64,000 nt of DNA from Leishmania martiniquensis (GCF_017916325.1 NC_090164.1:159001-223000), one strand, 5' to 3'. Shown: positions 1 to 10,098, counted from the stretch's first letter. Notes: a model not told the origin generated them from the sequence alone. Numbers and translations: made by a program.

Positions 1-827
1 CGGCTGGGGTGAATGCAGGAACGAGTCGCCACTGGTACGGTCAGCAGCACCAAACGAGGCCCCACGAAAACTTCTCCGATGCAATCCGCACGACTCAGCG
101 AGAGCGAAGCAGCAGCGAAGCGAGCAGAGAAAAAATGGAACAAACAGCAAGATAAACAACAGCACCCCAGAAGCACACCGGACCACTGTGATGCGCCTCT
201 CAGTGTCCTTTTATCTTGGAAAAAGCGCCTTCGGCACAGCACCACAGCCGACGAGAGCTCCGCTATCCAAGAGGTACCGGAAGAGTGCAGCGAAGGCAGA
301 CGCCAGGTGATGATTGGCCTCACCCGCGCAGGCAAAAAAGGGGGGAAGCCAAGGCAAAAAGCTATACGAAGAAGTAGAAAAAAAGGGAGAGCAAACGAGG
401 GTGGTCTGTAGGGGTGTGAAGTGAAAGCTAAAGGGCTGCCAAGTGTTGCGGAGAGAGAGCGAGCGAGACAAACAGAGGAAGGGGCAACGCGGTACCTCAA
501 CTGCGATGGCCACGATGAATTTGTTTTTCTCGCGCCAGGAGGCGAGGTGGGAAATGCGACAGTGCCAGAAATGCGCAGGTGAATGCACCGCAGAAGAAGG
601 GGAAGAGGAGGAGGTGAAATCCGTCAGTACGAGAGAGCGAGTGGACAGGTGCACCGCGCACAACGATTCTCCATGCCAGTCGACGTTTTTGTGCCCGCTT
701 GTACTCTCTCGTCGTGCCCACATACAGCCCGCAGCGCACGACGGCAATGAAATAAAGCCGGCCGCTCCCAGGCGTCCGACGGGCAGCACCACCGCCGCTG
801 CTGATGCCAACGCAGCTTGTCCCCCTC
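1..827. other. Intergenic/UTR stretch, no supported gene
   Basis: Mixed-composition DNA with several overlapping frames open on both strands, none with convincing protein character. Polypurine patches on the plus strand, for example around 350-500, fit polypyrimidine signals for a minus-strand gene lying beyond the window start. I see no RNA gene or repeat here. Confidence 0.5.
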
Positions 828-944
828 TCAGGGAGCGGTTCTTCTCTTCAAGTCGGCGCAGAGGCGCTCGTGGTGCTTGAGCTTGTCTTCTTTTCGAAGC
901 CTCAGCTGCATGTAGACATCCTCTGGGAAGAGGCGGTGCATCAT
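828..944 (-). CDS. Candidate 38-residue small protein
   Basis: A short ATG-initiated frame of 38 codons opens with two adjacent ATG codons at 944 and ends with TGA at 828-830. The product is charged and basic, with alternating Leu, Arg, Lys and Glu that would suit a short amphipathic helix, and it does not look like translated low-complexity spacer. A pyrimidine-rich stretch lies just upstream on the coding strand (forward 959-975), but no AG falls between that tract and the ATG, so the leader acceptor would have to lie further upstream. I recognise no family. It could be a very small conserved kinetoplastid protein or a chance ORF. Confidence 0.3.
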   Translation of the reverse strand: MMHRLFPEDVYMQLRLRKEDKLKHHERLCADLKRRTAP

Positions 945-1341
945 CGATCACAAGCAGTCAGAGAGAGAAAAGGTGGGGTCTTCCGACACACACGCACACG
1001 TACGCGCATACTCGGCATGGAGACTCAGAAACAAAAAGGCAGCTATTGGATGGAATAAAAAGAAGAGGCTCAGCAAGGCAAAGAAAAGAGGAGGCGGCAG
1101 GGGGCAGCGCATCGCGCCTGCCGCTTTGCGCTTTCACATCTATGAATCTACTGTACCCGCCGCACCACGATGGGGTCACGAAGGGGAAGGGGGGAGGGCA
1201 CAAGCTTTGTGCTCGCGGGTTGGGAGAAGAGGGGAGGATGGGGCCAGTGACTTCGTGCGCGCACGCAGGTTTACCTGCGCCTTCCGCAGTGCCGACGCCG
1301 GCGACGTCCCGTTGTGTCTGCTCGCATGCGCTTCTTCAGCG

Positions 1342-2337
1342 TCACTTCGAGCACACGCAGGTACACGAGGGAAGCTGTCGCCGCTGCCGCTCCGCCCGGT
1401 TAATCGCACTCGTTACCCGCACATCACGGCGGTTCTTTGCCAAAAGGTCGAAGCGCGGCACTCCAGCAGCGCGCCGCGCCGCCCCCTCGTCGTAGAACTC
1501 ACCGCGCATGATGCGTGTCATGACCGGCTCACCCTTGCAAAGCTGTTGATGATGCGGGTTGTCCAGCACCCATCGCCCTCCCCTGCGCTCTGCGATTCGG
1601 TCCGCCGTGTATGTGTTCGGCACCGTTAAGGAAGCACCCACCTGCGCACCGGTGAGGTGCACGTACGGGTCGACGGCGCGGCGACGCGGAATCGTTTGCT
1701 CGTGGCGCAGCACCGCTTGCTGGTGGTGATACGCCTTCCACCGCTCTTTTAGCGCCTCGTAGGGGGTCAGTGCCGCGTCTGCCGGTCGGGCGTCGATGCC
1801 ACGCTCGTGTTTGCTCTTTTGCAGCGCCAAGAGGAAACATGAGCGCCGAGCAGCACCTGCTTCCTCCTGTGACGCCGCACTCGCGGACAGCTTCGCCGGC
1901 GCACCGCAAGCCTGCAGGGGCTGCTGCTGGGCAGGAGGCGCCTTGCCTGCGTGTCCGATCTCCTCCATTTGGCGGCGGAGGTACGAAGACACATCAAGCG
2001 AGGGGCGGGAAAGAGGTCCGCGACGGTGGGGGTCGCACCATGCCGGTCGTGCGCCCCTGCCAACACCGCCAGCAATACCAACCAGCGCTGCCGCAGAGGT
2101 GAAGGGTATCCGAAACGCCGGCCCCGTAGAATCGCACCCGCCCAGGCCACCACTCTTCGCCCGAGCAGTGCTGCGCTCCTCTCGATCACGGTGGGTCTGG
2201 GCTACGGCGCGTGCGCACTGGCTAGAGCTTTTCTGAAAGATCCGCTCTACAGCGATGCCGTTGCGCTGGCGAGCCTCGTCACCGACGCTGCTGCCCATGC
2301 TCGTGCTGTGTCTCGCCGAGGAGGCGTAGGTGTGCAT
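1342..2337 (-). CDS. Hypothetical Arg-rich protein, 331 aa
   Basis: The frame is open from beyond 2400. The first true ATG is at 2337 (331 residues) and a second at 2298 (318 residues); codons further upstream that look like starts are GTG. The first 150 residues are low in predicted order and rich in Ser, Arg and Gly. The C-terminal half has balanced composition with many Arg, Tyr, Trp and His residues and reads like a folded or RNA-binding domain. Examples are the YEALKERWKAYHHQQ segment and a later block around RWVLDNPHH. There is no membrane segment and no motif I can name. The polypurine run near 2580-2660 on the plus strand is a plausible splice signal. A mitochondrial ribosome-associated role is possible from the basic composition but is only a guess. 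Confidence 0.75.
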   Translation of the reverse strand: MHTYASSARHSTSMGSSVGDEARQRNGIAVERIFQKSSSQCARAVAQTHRDREERSTARAKSGGLGGCDSTGPAFRIPFTSAAALVGIAGGVGRGARPAWCDPHRRGPLSRPSLDVSSYLRRQMEEIGHAGKAPPAQQQPLQACGAPAKLSASAASQEEAGAARRSCFLLALQKSKHERGIDARPADAALTPYEALKERWKAYHHQQAVLRHEQTIPRRRAVDPYVHLTGAQVGASLTVPNTYTADRIAERRGGRWVLDNPHHQQLCKGEPVMTRIMRGEFYDEGAARRAAGVPRFDLLAKNRRDVRVTSAINRAERQRRQLPSCTCVCSK

Positions 2338-3850
2338 AAAGGAAGTGCCCTTTTGTACTTGTGCGTTTGTTGGTGCACGCGGCACTGCGGGAAGTGCGAA
2401 GGGGCAAGAGGGGGGGGCCGGCACTGAGGCAGAGAGGAGCGGTCAGCTGCACATGCACTCGGCTATGCGTGCCCTGACTCTCGAAAGAGCTCACAGTCTG
2501 CTGTTTTCTTCTTTGTGTGTATGTGTGTGTGTGTGTGTGTCCGTTCCCTCTTTCTTTCCTGATGCGGCTGACTCCGCTGAGAGAGCCCACAGATCGGCGG
2601 CGCGCCACCCCTGAGAGACGGAGGAGAAAAGAGGAAGGGGAGGCCTTGTGAGAAGGGGGTGCGTAGGAGGGATGGTAAGGGTCAGTGGCACAGGGAGGAG
2701 CGTGTTAGCGACGGTAGAGTTGACAGTGCATCGGGGGGAGTGGGGCGGAGGAAGGCGGCGACGGGTGGGCAAAGGGTGTGAACGAGTAGCAGCGAAGAGG
2801 GAACGCCGAAAGGAACGGACGATTTGGTGCCACGTGGGAAAGGGAGAGGACGATGTGGAGACCAGTGCACCACCTCAGGGGCGCACGCACTGCACGCCGT
2901 CTGCTACCGCATGGCACCGGTTCCATGCATCTCCCCCACCCCTACACGTGCCTCTTGCCCGTGAAGCAGATGTCGCTGCGCCTGCGTAAGGTGAGGGTGC
3001 GCACGGAAAGGTCCACGCAAGCATACAGGAAGGGTCTTCTCAATGGGGAGGGGGGCAGCCGTGTGATGCAAGCAGGTGCAGCGAGAAAGCTCTCTCTAAT
3101 GAGAAGGCCCTTCCCTTTGGTTACTTGGGTGTACGTGTTCACTGCGAATCAAAAAAAAACAGCAAAGGGGAAAAAGAAATACAGCGAGAGGAGCGAGAGC
3201 GAATCCAATGCACATCACACTGGCGCATCTGCCCCCTTTCGCAAGCACGCAAACCTCCACACACACAGACAGAGAGAGACAGACAGACAGACAGAGATGC
3301 GTACCGCCTTCCATCCAACACTTCACCCATTAGTGACAGCGCAGAGGCCGAAGCTGGCGTGGCCGAGAAGAATGAAGTGCTAGCAACGCATGCACATATA
3401 TGAAGAGCGATGTGGAAAGCACGGAGTTGAGGAAAACAGAAGAAACCTTTGCCACGACAGAGAAGTCGACGTGAGGAGGCCGATACGGCAGCTTTTGATG
3501 TCCTGCACGCTCCGCTCGCATCACAGATAGCGCTGTCCCATCCGTGATGTCGGGGACGAGTCCCTACTGTGGCACGTGTAGGGCAGACAAACGCGAGAGA
3601 CCTCACACTCTCCCGTCAAGCCGAGCCCCTGCTGGGGCCCCATTCACCAGCGCCGCACCAGATTTCGTGGTAGCGACAGCGCCTCATGGGCCGCTTCGGG
3701 TTGGTGGGCTCCACAGGTGCTCACTTTTTTGTTGCGGGGGGTGTCGTCACAGGGAGCTTGCCGCGTCTTTTCACTTTTGCTTTCGCTCTTCTGGCTCGCT
3801 TCGGCTCCTCCGACTTGCGGTAGTGACGCGTGGGTGTGTATCATCCACAT
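2338..3850. other. Intergenic region, 1.5 kb
   Basis: This holds the 3' UTR of the gene at 3851-4945 and the 5' region of the gene at 1342-2337. A strong polypyrimidine run on the coding strand (forward 3151-3180) is followed by CAG near 3140. The first ATG after it is at 3024 and opens only a 49-codon frame ending at 2875, which I do not call. There is a (TG)n run near 2518-2540 and a CAGA-type repeat near 3263-3296. Confidence 0.6.
3263..3296. repeat. CAGA-type microsatellite
   Basis: A short tract of alternating CA, GA and CAGA units lies in the intergenic spacer. Similar runs occur near 7899-7925, 14910-14932, 21630-21662 and 45060-45090. They are simple-sequence repeats with no evident gene association. 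Confidence 0.7.
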
Positions 3851-4945
3851 CTAGTCCATCGCGCTGCTCCGCATCTGTGCGTTCATGACCTGCGGCATTT
3901 CCCACAAGTCATTCTTGACCTTCCACGGCTTCGGGTTGTAATTCTGCGGCGCTTTGCGCCAGTTGAAGTACGGGTTGGGTATTCGGATGCCACCTCGGGC
4001 AAGCGGTTGGGTCTCGTGCGTGCAGTTGTTCCAGACTGTGTCCTGCAGGGTGCCAGAGGTAATGCGGAAGTACTTGAACTGCGCAACGCTCTCGTTGCGG
4101 TTCGTGTCAGGGTCCACGCGGTGCTTCAGGTTCGGCGCTAGCGAGCCCCAGGCTGCTTGGCGCTGGGAATCCTGATTGGCCAAGTAGCTGTAGAAGAGCC
4201 GAGAGCCGGACAGGATGTTGCGGCGGGCGTACTCGTAGTAAAGGCCCGCGGCGAGTGTAGCCATGAACCAGAAGCCCGCTTTCTTCCAGCGGCCCATGAA
4301 AAATGCATAGCCGATTGCCGGGAACACGCTCGCAGCGGCACGCGGCAGGTAGCACTCCTGGTCATCCTCCCAGGCACGCTTCCACCCGTTGGGGGTCGGG
4401 TCGCGGATGCGGAACGGCTTTGGGCCGTGGGTGTAGAGGTACTCATAAGAGTAGAAATAACCGCCAACGCCGATGATCCCAGCAAGGTTCACTCGAATCG
4501 TGCCCATCATCATCGCTATCAGCCACGCGAACTTGGTGCGCGGGTTGCCGTTCGCGTTGCCAGAGACCTGCGCACGTGCAATAAAGTAGTTCATGTGCCA
4601 AACATTCAGCCCTGCCATCCACAGCCGAAATATCTCACTGGTGTGATGGCTCTCCGTGTAGGGGACCTCTTCATGGACCCCGATGAACTCGTTTAGCGAC
4701 AAGAAGCCAAAGGCTACCTTCTGCACCCCAAAGCGGCGGGCCTGGTGCGTCTCATCGAGCACATTGAACGGCGATGACACATCCACCAGAGGACGCGCAC
4801 GGTCCTTGTGATGGGGGTCGACGTAGTTGTACCACAGCTTCATCTTATGCGCCTCCACGCTGGCCTGCTCCGCCTCCGTCGTTGGCTTCGGCAAGTGGTG
4901 CCCCTCCGACTTGAGCACATCCTCGTTGACACCTCTTGAGAACAT
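3851..4945 (-). CDS. Probable mitochondrial membrane protein, 364 aa, conserved hypothetical
   Basis: ATG at 4945, TAG at 3851. The N-terminal 110 residues are soluble and rich in His, Glu and Pro. The middle holds hydrophobic, glycine-containing stretches at about residues 138-172 and 203-240, where two or three membrane segments are likely. The C-terminal 120 residues are polar, with many Asn, Trp, Tyr and Pro, for example PNPYFNWRKAPQNYNPKPW. Internal glycine- and alanine-rich helices with flanking aromatic and basic residues resemble accessory subunits of the mitochondrial inner membrane, and a respiratory-complex subunit is a reasonable hypothesis. I see no diagnostic motif to name one. 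The start is supported by the absence of an upstream in-frame ATG. The same frame stays open for 67 further codons after the stop. Confidence 0.9.
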   Translation of the reverse strand: MFSRGVNEDVLKSEGHHLPKPTTEAEQASVEAHKMKLWYNYVDPHHKDRARPLVDVSSPFNVLDETHQARRFGVQKVAFGFLSLNEFIGVHEEVPYTESHHTSEIFRLWMAGLNVWHMNYFIARAQVSGNANGNPRTKFAWLIAMMMGTIRVNLAGIIGVGGYFYSYEYLYTHGPKPFRIRDPTPNGWKRAWEDDQECYLPRAAASVFPAIGYAFFMGRWKKAGFWFMATLAAGLYYEYARRNILSGSRLFYSYLANQDSQRQAAWGSLAPNLKHRVDPDTNRNESVAQFKYFRITSGTLQDTVWNNCTHETQPLARGGIRIPNPYFNWRKAPQNYNPKPWKVKNDLWEMPQVMNAQMRSSAMD

Positions 4946-5236
4946 GACTTTAACGAGACTAAGGGAAATTTAATGCGCCGATAGTGCCGCGGGCACACGC
5001 CTTCCCGCATGCATCAAAAAAAGTGCGCTCACCGGCTCACAAGACAATACGCGCGTATGCGCGTGCGGGTGTCCGCGTACTGAGTCAGGCGAAAGGGAAA
5101 CAAACGCGCCACCAAAGCAGCAGCTGCCTCCTCGAGCGTCACGCAAACGCCACACACACACAGACACGCGCACAGAGAAATACAGAGAAAGAAATGCGCT
5201 CTCCAAAAATCGTTTTGTTTCCCTTCTGCTTTATTC

Positions 5237-5266
5237 CTCCTCTCCTCTCCTCTCCTCTCCTCCTCC
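5237..5266. repeat. TCTCC pentamer tandem repeat
   Basis: At least four consecutive TCTCC units lie at 5241-5260, with imperfect units on both sides. It is unusual here because the pyrimidines lie on the plus strand, opposite to the general polarity of the spacers. Confidence 0.75.
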
Positions 5267-5564
5267 CCCTCCCCGTACACCCGCAATCGGCAGCGGCTCG
5301 AGTGCTGTCGGTGTCTGGGCTCTTCCTCTACTCTGCCCCCGGTTGGCTTCCCCACTTGGCAAGATCGCCCTTTGTTGGCGCTGCGGCCTGCGCACGGCGC
5401 TCCTTCACCCCTGTCACGACCTTGCGAGAGAGGACTGAGCGAGAAAGAGCTGAATGGCTCTGCTGTGCGAGTAGCTCTTCGTAATAAAGGAGATGGGAGT
5501 GGAGGAGGGGAGGGGTGCAAGTGGCTTGGGGCAACAGAGGAAAAAGACAAGGGGAGTGTGTATA

Positions 5565-5605
5565 TGGTATATATACACATATATATGTGTGTATATATAG
5601 AGAGA
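5565..5605. repeat. TA/TG-rich microsatellite
   Basis: An alternating TATA and TGTA stretch is followed by a GA run. Comparable AT-rich dinucleotide tracts occur near 15331-15349, 36996-37030, 41130-41160 and 61457-61495, all in spacers. Confidence 0.65.
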
Positions 5606-6190
5606 GAGAGTTTATGTGTGTGTAAGTTTGCTGCTTTATTAAAATGACTACCGTCGACTACTACGCAGAGAAACAGAGGAGAGAGAGAGCCACGCACAGC
5701 CCGTTGCACCCCAGGCAAGCGATGAACGCACTGCTCTGCGATTTCTCAGGTTGGTGCTCTGTAGGTCTTGCCCAATTATTTAATTTCTACCTAAGCTATT
5801 GCTCCCATGCACGGGTGTGTCTGTGTCTATGACGCGCCCGGGTGCAGAGAAGCGTCGTCAAGGCGTATGCTTCCCATGCGCTGCAGCGGTGTGTGAGCCT
5901 GATGTCAGCGTCCCGCGGCGGCGCGCGCTCACCGATGCCAACGCACAAAGCCTCGCACCGACCTCCCGGATTGGCCGCGGACGAAGGACCGCCAATGAGT
6001 GCTGCGGTGATAAGAGAGCGGGGAGTGCCGTCCAGGGCCTACGGAAGAGTCGCGCGCAGAGGAGCAAAGCCAGCCGACCAAGCGAAGGGGGGCGAAAAGA
6101 TGAGTAAGAAGACCTGCGACAGCACGAACGCAATAAAAATGGTGAAGCAGGAGGCGCACGCTATGGTGAGCACGTCAGCCGCCTCCACAG

Positions 6191-6240
6191 GCTGAGAGGG
6201 GGAGAAAGGGGGGGGGCAAAAGGAGAAGAGGGGTAGGGGG
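6191..6240 (-). promoter_or_regulatory. Predicted spliced-leader acceptor with polypyrimidine tract
   Basis: On the minus strand a very long pyrimidine run (plus-strand purines from about 6194 to 6560) ends in CAG at 6192-6194, the classic layout of a trans-splice acceptor. The transcript it would create has no ATG for about 310 bases. It does have an open frame of roughly 49 codons (about 6047-6190) that starts with GTG three bases after the acceptor and encodes a strongly hydrophobic segment. Whether this is a non-coding RNA, a non-ATG small protein or a UTR is unresolved. Confidence 0.4.
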
Positions 6241-7145
6241 TGCCCAACAAGAAGAGAGAGAAAGAGAGCTAATAATAGCAGTGCTAGCGGCAGTAGTGGT
6301 ACTAGTCGGTCCCCTACGAGAACAAAGGGAAAGAGAGGGGAGAGGGGGGAGGATGGGGGGAGGGGAGGTGAAGACAGGGAGAGAGAGAGACAGCGATGTG
6401 CGCTCTCTCACCACACTATTGAAGGGGAGAGGGTGGAGGAGGAGACGTGAGCCACGGCAGTGCTGCAGGAAGGGGGAGATGAAAATAAAAATGGAAAGAA
6501 GGGGAAGTGAGACAAGCACGCAGGGAGGAAAGAAGCGTGTTCACCCGGGGAAGAGGGAGGGAGACAGTGCGAAAAAAAAAGGAGGGGGTTCCTAATACGC
6601 TGATGCTATACAGGCGACACGCAGACAGAGGGAGCTCGAAAACAGAGAAGGGGGAAGGAGGGGGAGGGGGGAGGGGGGCGGAACTGTTTCCCCCCTCACT
6701 CTGCTGCCTCTGGTGGTGTCTATAGATTCAAGCCACGTCTTGCAGGTACGCTTAGCTAGCACACACACACACACACTCGCGCACAGAGAGAGGGAGAGCG
6801 ACGGCGAGCGCGCCCAATGTAACAAGGCCGACCCGTCTCTCTCTATGCGCGTCTACGCAAAATAGTGTCCTGTGTTCTGCAGGATGTGTGTGTGTGTGTG
6901 TGCTCAGTTTTTTCTTCGGTGCTTTCCCGGGTCTTTGTTTTGCCTCAGTGAGTGGGCGAGATGTGAAGGGGGTAGGATAGCGGACAAGGGAGCGGCGGGA
7001 AAGGCAGGACAGGAGAGGAAGGACCGGTGTGTGCCGAACAGAGGCGCGGCTGGCGAAGATGAAGAGGAGAGGAGAGGAGAGGGAGAGCAGCCACTCTCAC
7101 TGCTCCATTCGGCTGCGCTGATGCCATGTTTCACCGAGCACAGAC

Positions 7146-7328
7146 TCAAGCATGGAGCGATAAAGCGTGACGCACGCGAAGGGGGGATGGCGGAAGCTGA
7201 GGAGTAGCGATCCAAGCACCGCTTGCACCCAGGAGGAGCGTGCACGTACAAGCCAACGCCACATATGTGGGCGTGCCAAGGAAAAGAGTCACTGTTTTAT
7301 GGCTCGCTCTGCTTCCTTTGTTTTGCAT
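7146..7328 (-). CDS. Candidate 60-residue single-pass membrane protein
   Basis: The strongest pyrimidine tract nearby (forward 7485-7550) has its first downstream AGs inside 7440-7470, and the first ATG after them is at 7328. The 60-codon frame encodes a basic N-terminus of about 18 residues, one hydrophobic stretch of about 20 residues rich in Leu, Thr, Cys and Ala, then a Pro/Arg/His tail. This fits a small membrane-anchored protein, such as a respiratory-complex accessory subunit. I recognise no family and the ORF could be fortuitous. The frame extends upstream to another ATG at 7481, but that one lies before the predicted acceptor. Confidence 0.22.
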   Translation of the reverse strand: MQNKGSRASHKTVTLFLGTPTYVALACTCTLLLGASGAWIATPQLPPSPLRVRHALSLHA

Positions 7329-9279
7329 TACTCTACGCGTATCGGCAGCGGCACCCGTGCAGGCACACGGGTCCACTCGCTGGTGCAGCACACGACCACG
7401 GATACACTCTCCGAGAGAGGCACACAGTGCCGCTGAAGCTGTGCGGGAAGGCACAAGCGTGCCTTTAAGGGAGGCAGGCATGTGAGGGAGAACGAGACAG
7501 CGATTAAGAGGGAAACAGAGGGGAGGGGGGAGGGAGGGAGGGAGGGGGGTCTGTGCTTCACAGCGTACAGAGGGCCACCAAATAAAAGGATGATGGGGTC
7601 AAACGACTAACAGGCCAACGGCAACGAGAGATAGAAAGTCGTACAGGAGAAGAGGTAAACGCATAACGGCCACAGCATGTGTACAGGAGCACGGCGTATG
7701 ACAGACAGAGGGAGGGGGAGGGAGGGAGGGAGACACAGACGAGGAGGACAATGGCAGCACTGGGCGACTGCTCTATCGCTGCTGGGGTCTTTTTGTTTGT
7801 TTGTTTTCTGCAGTGTTCTGTTCTTCAATTGTTCGACGTGTTCGAGAGGGGTTTACTCAGAGAAGACAAAAGAGGGAGAGCGGGAGACGGGCACACACAC
7901 AGACAGACAGACAGGCAGGCAGGGAGGCACAGACGCACATATGCGGGTACGCCCCACCATCAACATCTTCAAAGATGCGAGTGCGGGGCGCCCAGGGATC
8001 GAGGTGACTCGCTTCTCTGGCGCGGACTCCTTCCCTGCGTCGGCACTCCCTTAGCCCTGCCGCCACCCCCCCCTCTCTCTCCTTCTCATCCGCTCTGGTT
8101 TCTCTCGCCTGTGCACACCCACTTGCACTCTGCAGGATCGGCCCGGCGTATACCCTCCTCGCCGCCCCCCTTCTTCACCCGCACTTCCACAGCGGCAGCG
8201 CATCGTGCCAGCAATGCGTAAACCGCTGAGTCGATGGGGAAGAAGCACGGCGAAGAAGTGGAAGCAGAAGCAGCGCCTATTCGTCTTCAGGCGAGGAAGA
8301 AGGCGATGTGTCGTCACCTAAAGGGCGAAAGCAGCTGAGGGGCAGGGGGAAGGGAAGGGAGAGGGAGGACGTCGGCGCTAATGTGCGCAGAAGAACGCGA
8401 GGCTGGAACTCCAGCGTTCGCGCGCAGGGCCCCAACACGCCGAAAGAGAGAGAGATGGAGAGGTGAGAGGGAATACAGAACAAAGAGAAGAATCGCGGCA
8501 GCAGATCGGAGGGGGGAGGGGGTCAGAAGGCCCTTAATAGGGTTCTTCAGCCTCTTCGTTGCTCAGCTTTCTTGTCTCCCTTCCATTTTGGACTCACTCC
8601 ACGCATGAAGGACCACAAGAGTAAAAGGGAGGGGGAGAAGCGAGGGCGACGACACTTACACGCAGCGGCGAGCAAGCGCCTCCCGCAGCAGTAGGCGCAC
8701 GCAGACACAAACACGTGAAGGAGAAAAGAGAAAAGGGAAATGAAAAACGTTCGCATATAGTCAGTCATCACGTATGTGAGTGTATGTGTGTGGGGGGAGG
8801 GAGGGGGGCAGCGACAGGAAGGAGGGCGGGGAGAGACACAGCATATTTTTTTTAGGGAGGGGCGATGCCGGAAGGCGCAAAAAAGCCTGCTGAGAACACA
8901 GAAGCACAGCAAGACGAAACGAGTGGAGTGGTGAGGGGGTGGGAGGGAGAGGGAGTCAAGGCAGCGGGGAAGGTAAACAGAGAAGAATGGGGAGAGGAGA
9001 AGGGCGAGGGGCGAGAGGCACACGCGCGCGCAGACTCACGGCAGTGTGAGGAAGAGAGAGAGGTGTGCGAGTAGGAGCGGGGGGAAATAGAAATACAAGA
9101 CAGCCGACCGAGCAAAGAAATGAAGAGTGGGACTCCAAGAAGAAAAGTGGGGAGAGCAAAGGCGGAAAAGAATAAGCGCCCACAAACGCAACGCAACGTA
9201 TACGCGGCCGCGCAGAGTAAGACATGCATACGCACAGCAGTACACACACACACACACAGAGCATAGTGCCCTTTCATAT

Positions 9280-9302
9280 ACGTCGACAGATGGTGTCGAC
9301 GT
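9280..9302. repeat. Perfect 9-bp inverted repeat (hairpin)
   Basis: ACGTCGACA at 9280-9288 and its exact reverse complement at 9294-9302 are separated by a five-base loop. The stem is GC-rich enough to be stable in RNA, and the loop size suits a hairpin. No gene is evident around it. Confidence 0.6.
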
Positions 9303-9812
9303 GTCTTTGATCGGTCTGTTGCGTGGGTGCGAATGCAGAGTCATTCCTGCATCGCATGCAATGAAAGGGAGAACGGGAAGGGGGGGCAAGGGCGAGTATG
9401 CGGTGAAGCTACTCAACGTGGGGTCAACTTGTCTCTGGCAAAGTAAATAGAGCCTTCGAAGACGAGCGCTCGACAGCGAGAGCGTGATAGACGGAAAGCG
9501 GTGCGTAAAAGGGAACAAAAAAATTTTCACCATTGTGGGCATTTCCTAACGATGAGAAACGCCCAAGAGAAAGGCCCCCCCACGCACGCACACATACACA
9601 CACATGCCGGCAAAGACACGGACATTCCGTCAAAGATGGGCAGCTGCGACCGAAAAGAAGGGGGGCGAAGACAGAAATATGCATATCCGAATAGGGAAGG
9701 CGTGGATGACGGAGGAAGGATTGGAGCATGGGGTGAAGCAAGGATGCGTGAGAGGCGGGCAGTCAATGGGATACGTGGAGAGGCACCAACCGAGAGGGAA
9801 CGTTGGCATCCA

Positions 9813-10001
9813 TCACGGCAAGTGAGGGCGGCACGACGCAGACAAACGAGATGAAGTGAGGCAAACGGAAAGAAAACCGTACAGCAACTCACTCACGTCG
9901 CACGCGCCCATCGCTGCAACCTGCAGCGTATACTCAAAGGGGCTGGGCGAGTGGGATAAGCAGAGGAGGACCCCCACCAAATCGTCAGGGCTCCACAGCA
10001 T
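9813..10001 (-). CDS. Candidate small protein, 62 aa, possibly longer through a frameshift
   Basis: ATG at 10001, TGA at 9813. The product is hydrophobic and acidic, with a WSPDDLVGVLL segment and a later VSELLYGFL segment. The frame is open upstream to about 10060 without an ATG. A polypyrimidine run (forward 10062-10096) followed by AG at 10054-10055 would place the mRNA start only three bases before an ATG at 10050. That ATG reads MAKTKK and then leaves frame in a run of six A (forward T at 10033-10038). One A fewer would join it to this frame, giving about 78 residues. The acceptor lies some 400 bases below the F-box gene stop, a normal spacing for the next gene. I recognise no family. 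Confidence 0.33.
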   Translation of the reverse strand: MLWSPDDLVGVLLCLSHSPSPFEYTLQVAAMGACDVSELLYGFLSVCLTSSRLSASCRPHLP

Positions 10002-10052
10002 CACCCCCACCTCGGCGTCATCAGTACAAACCTTTTTTCGTTTTTGCCATGA

Positions 10053-10098
10053 GCTCGCGTGTCAGTGGGCAGAGGGGGTGGAGGGAGCACTTATGCGC
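10053..10098 (-). promoter_or_regulatory. Predicted spliced-leader acceptor
   Basis: A pyrimidine-rich tract on the coding strand (forward 10062-10096) is followed by AG at 10054-10055, with an ATG three bases downstream at 10050. It supports a transcript for the small gene candidate at 9813-10001. Confidence 0.45.

Larger units (their letters stand above)
4946..9812. other. Long spacer, 4.9 kb, with no long gene
   Basis: Mostly plus-strand polypurine and polypyrimidine low-complexity DNA, TG/CA microsatellites and (TA)n. Segments of more ordinary composition lie at about 5280-5480, 5830-6190, 7100-7480 and 7920-8300, each just below a strong polypyrimidine run on the coding strand. Long minus-strand frames here mostly translate pyrimidine tracts into Ser/Leu/Pro repeats and lack ATG starts. 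Weak candidates are listed separately (7146-7328 and the acceptor at 6191). Confidence 0.6.

Noticed and set aside
2875..3024. 49-codon minus ORF after a good acceptor at 3140
   Set aside because: The ATG lies more than 100 bases from the acceptor and the product is Gly/Ala/Arg-biased; too weak to call.
5328..5534. 68-codon minus frame with plausible composition
   Set aside because: No ATG anywhere in the frame; the apparent start is TTG.
8547..9542. Overlapping minus frames rich in Leu, Ser, Phe and Cys that look like membrane proteins
   Set aside because: These are translations of polypyrimidine tracts; the hydrophobicity is a product of base composition.
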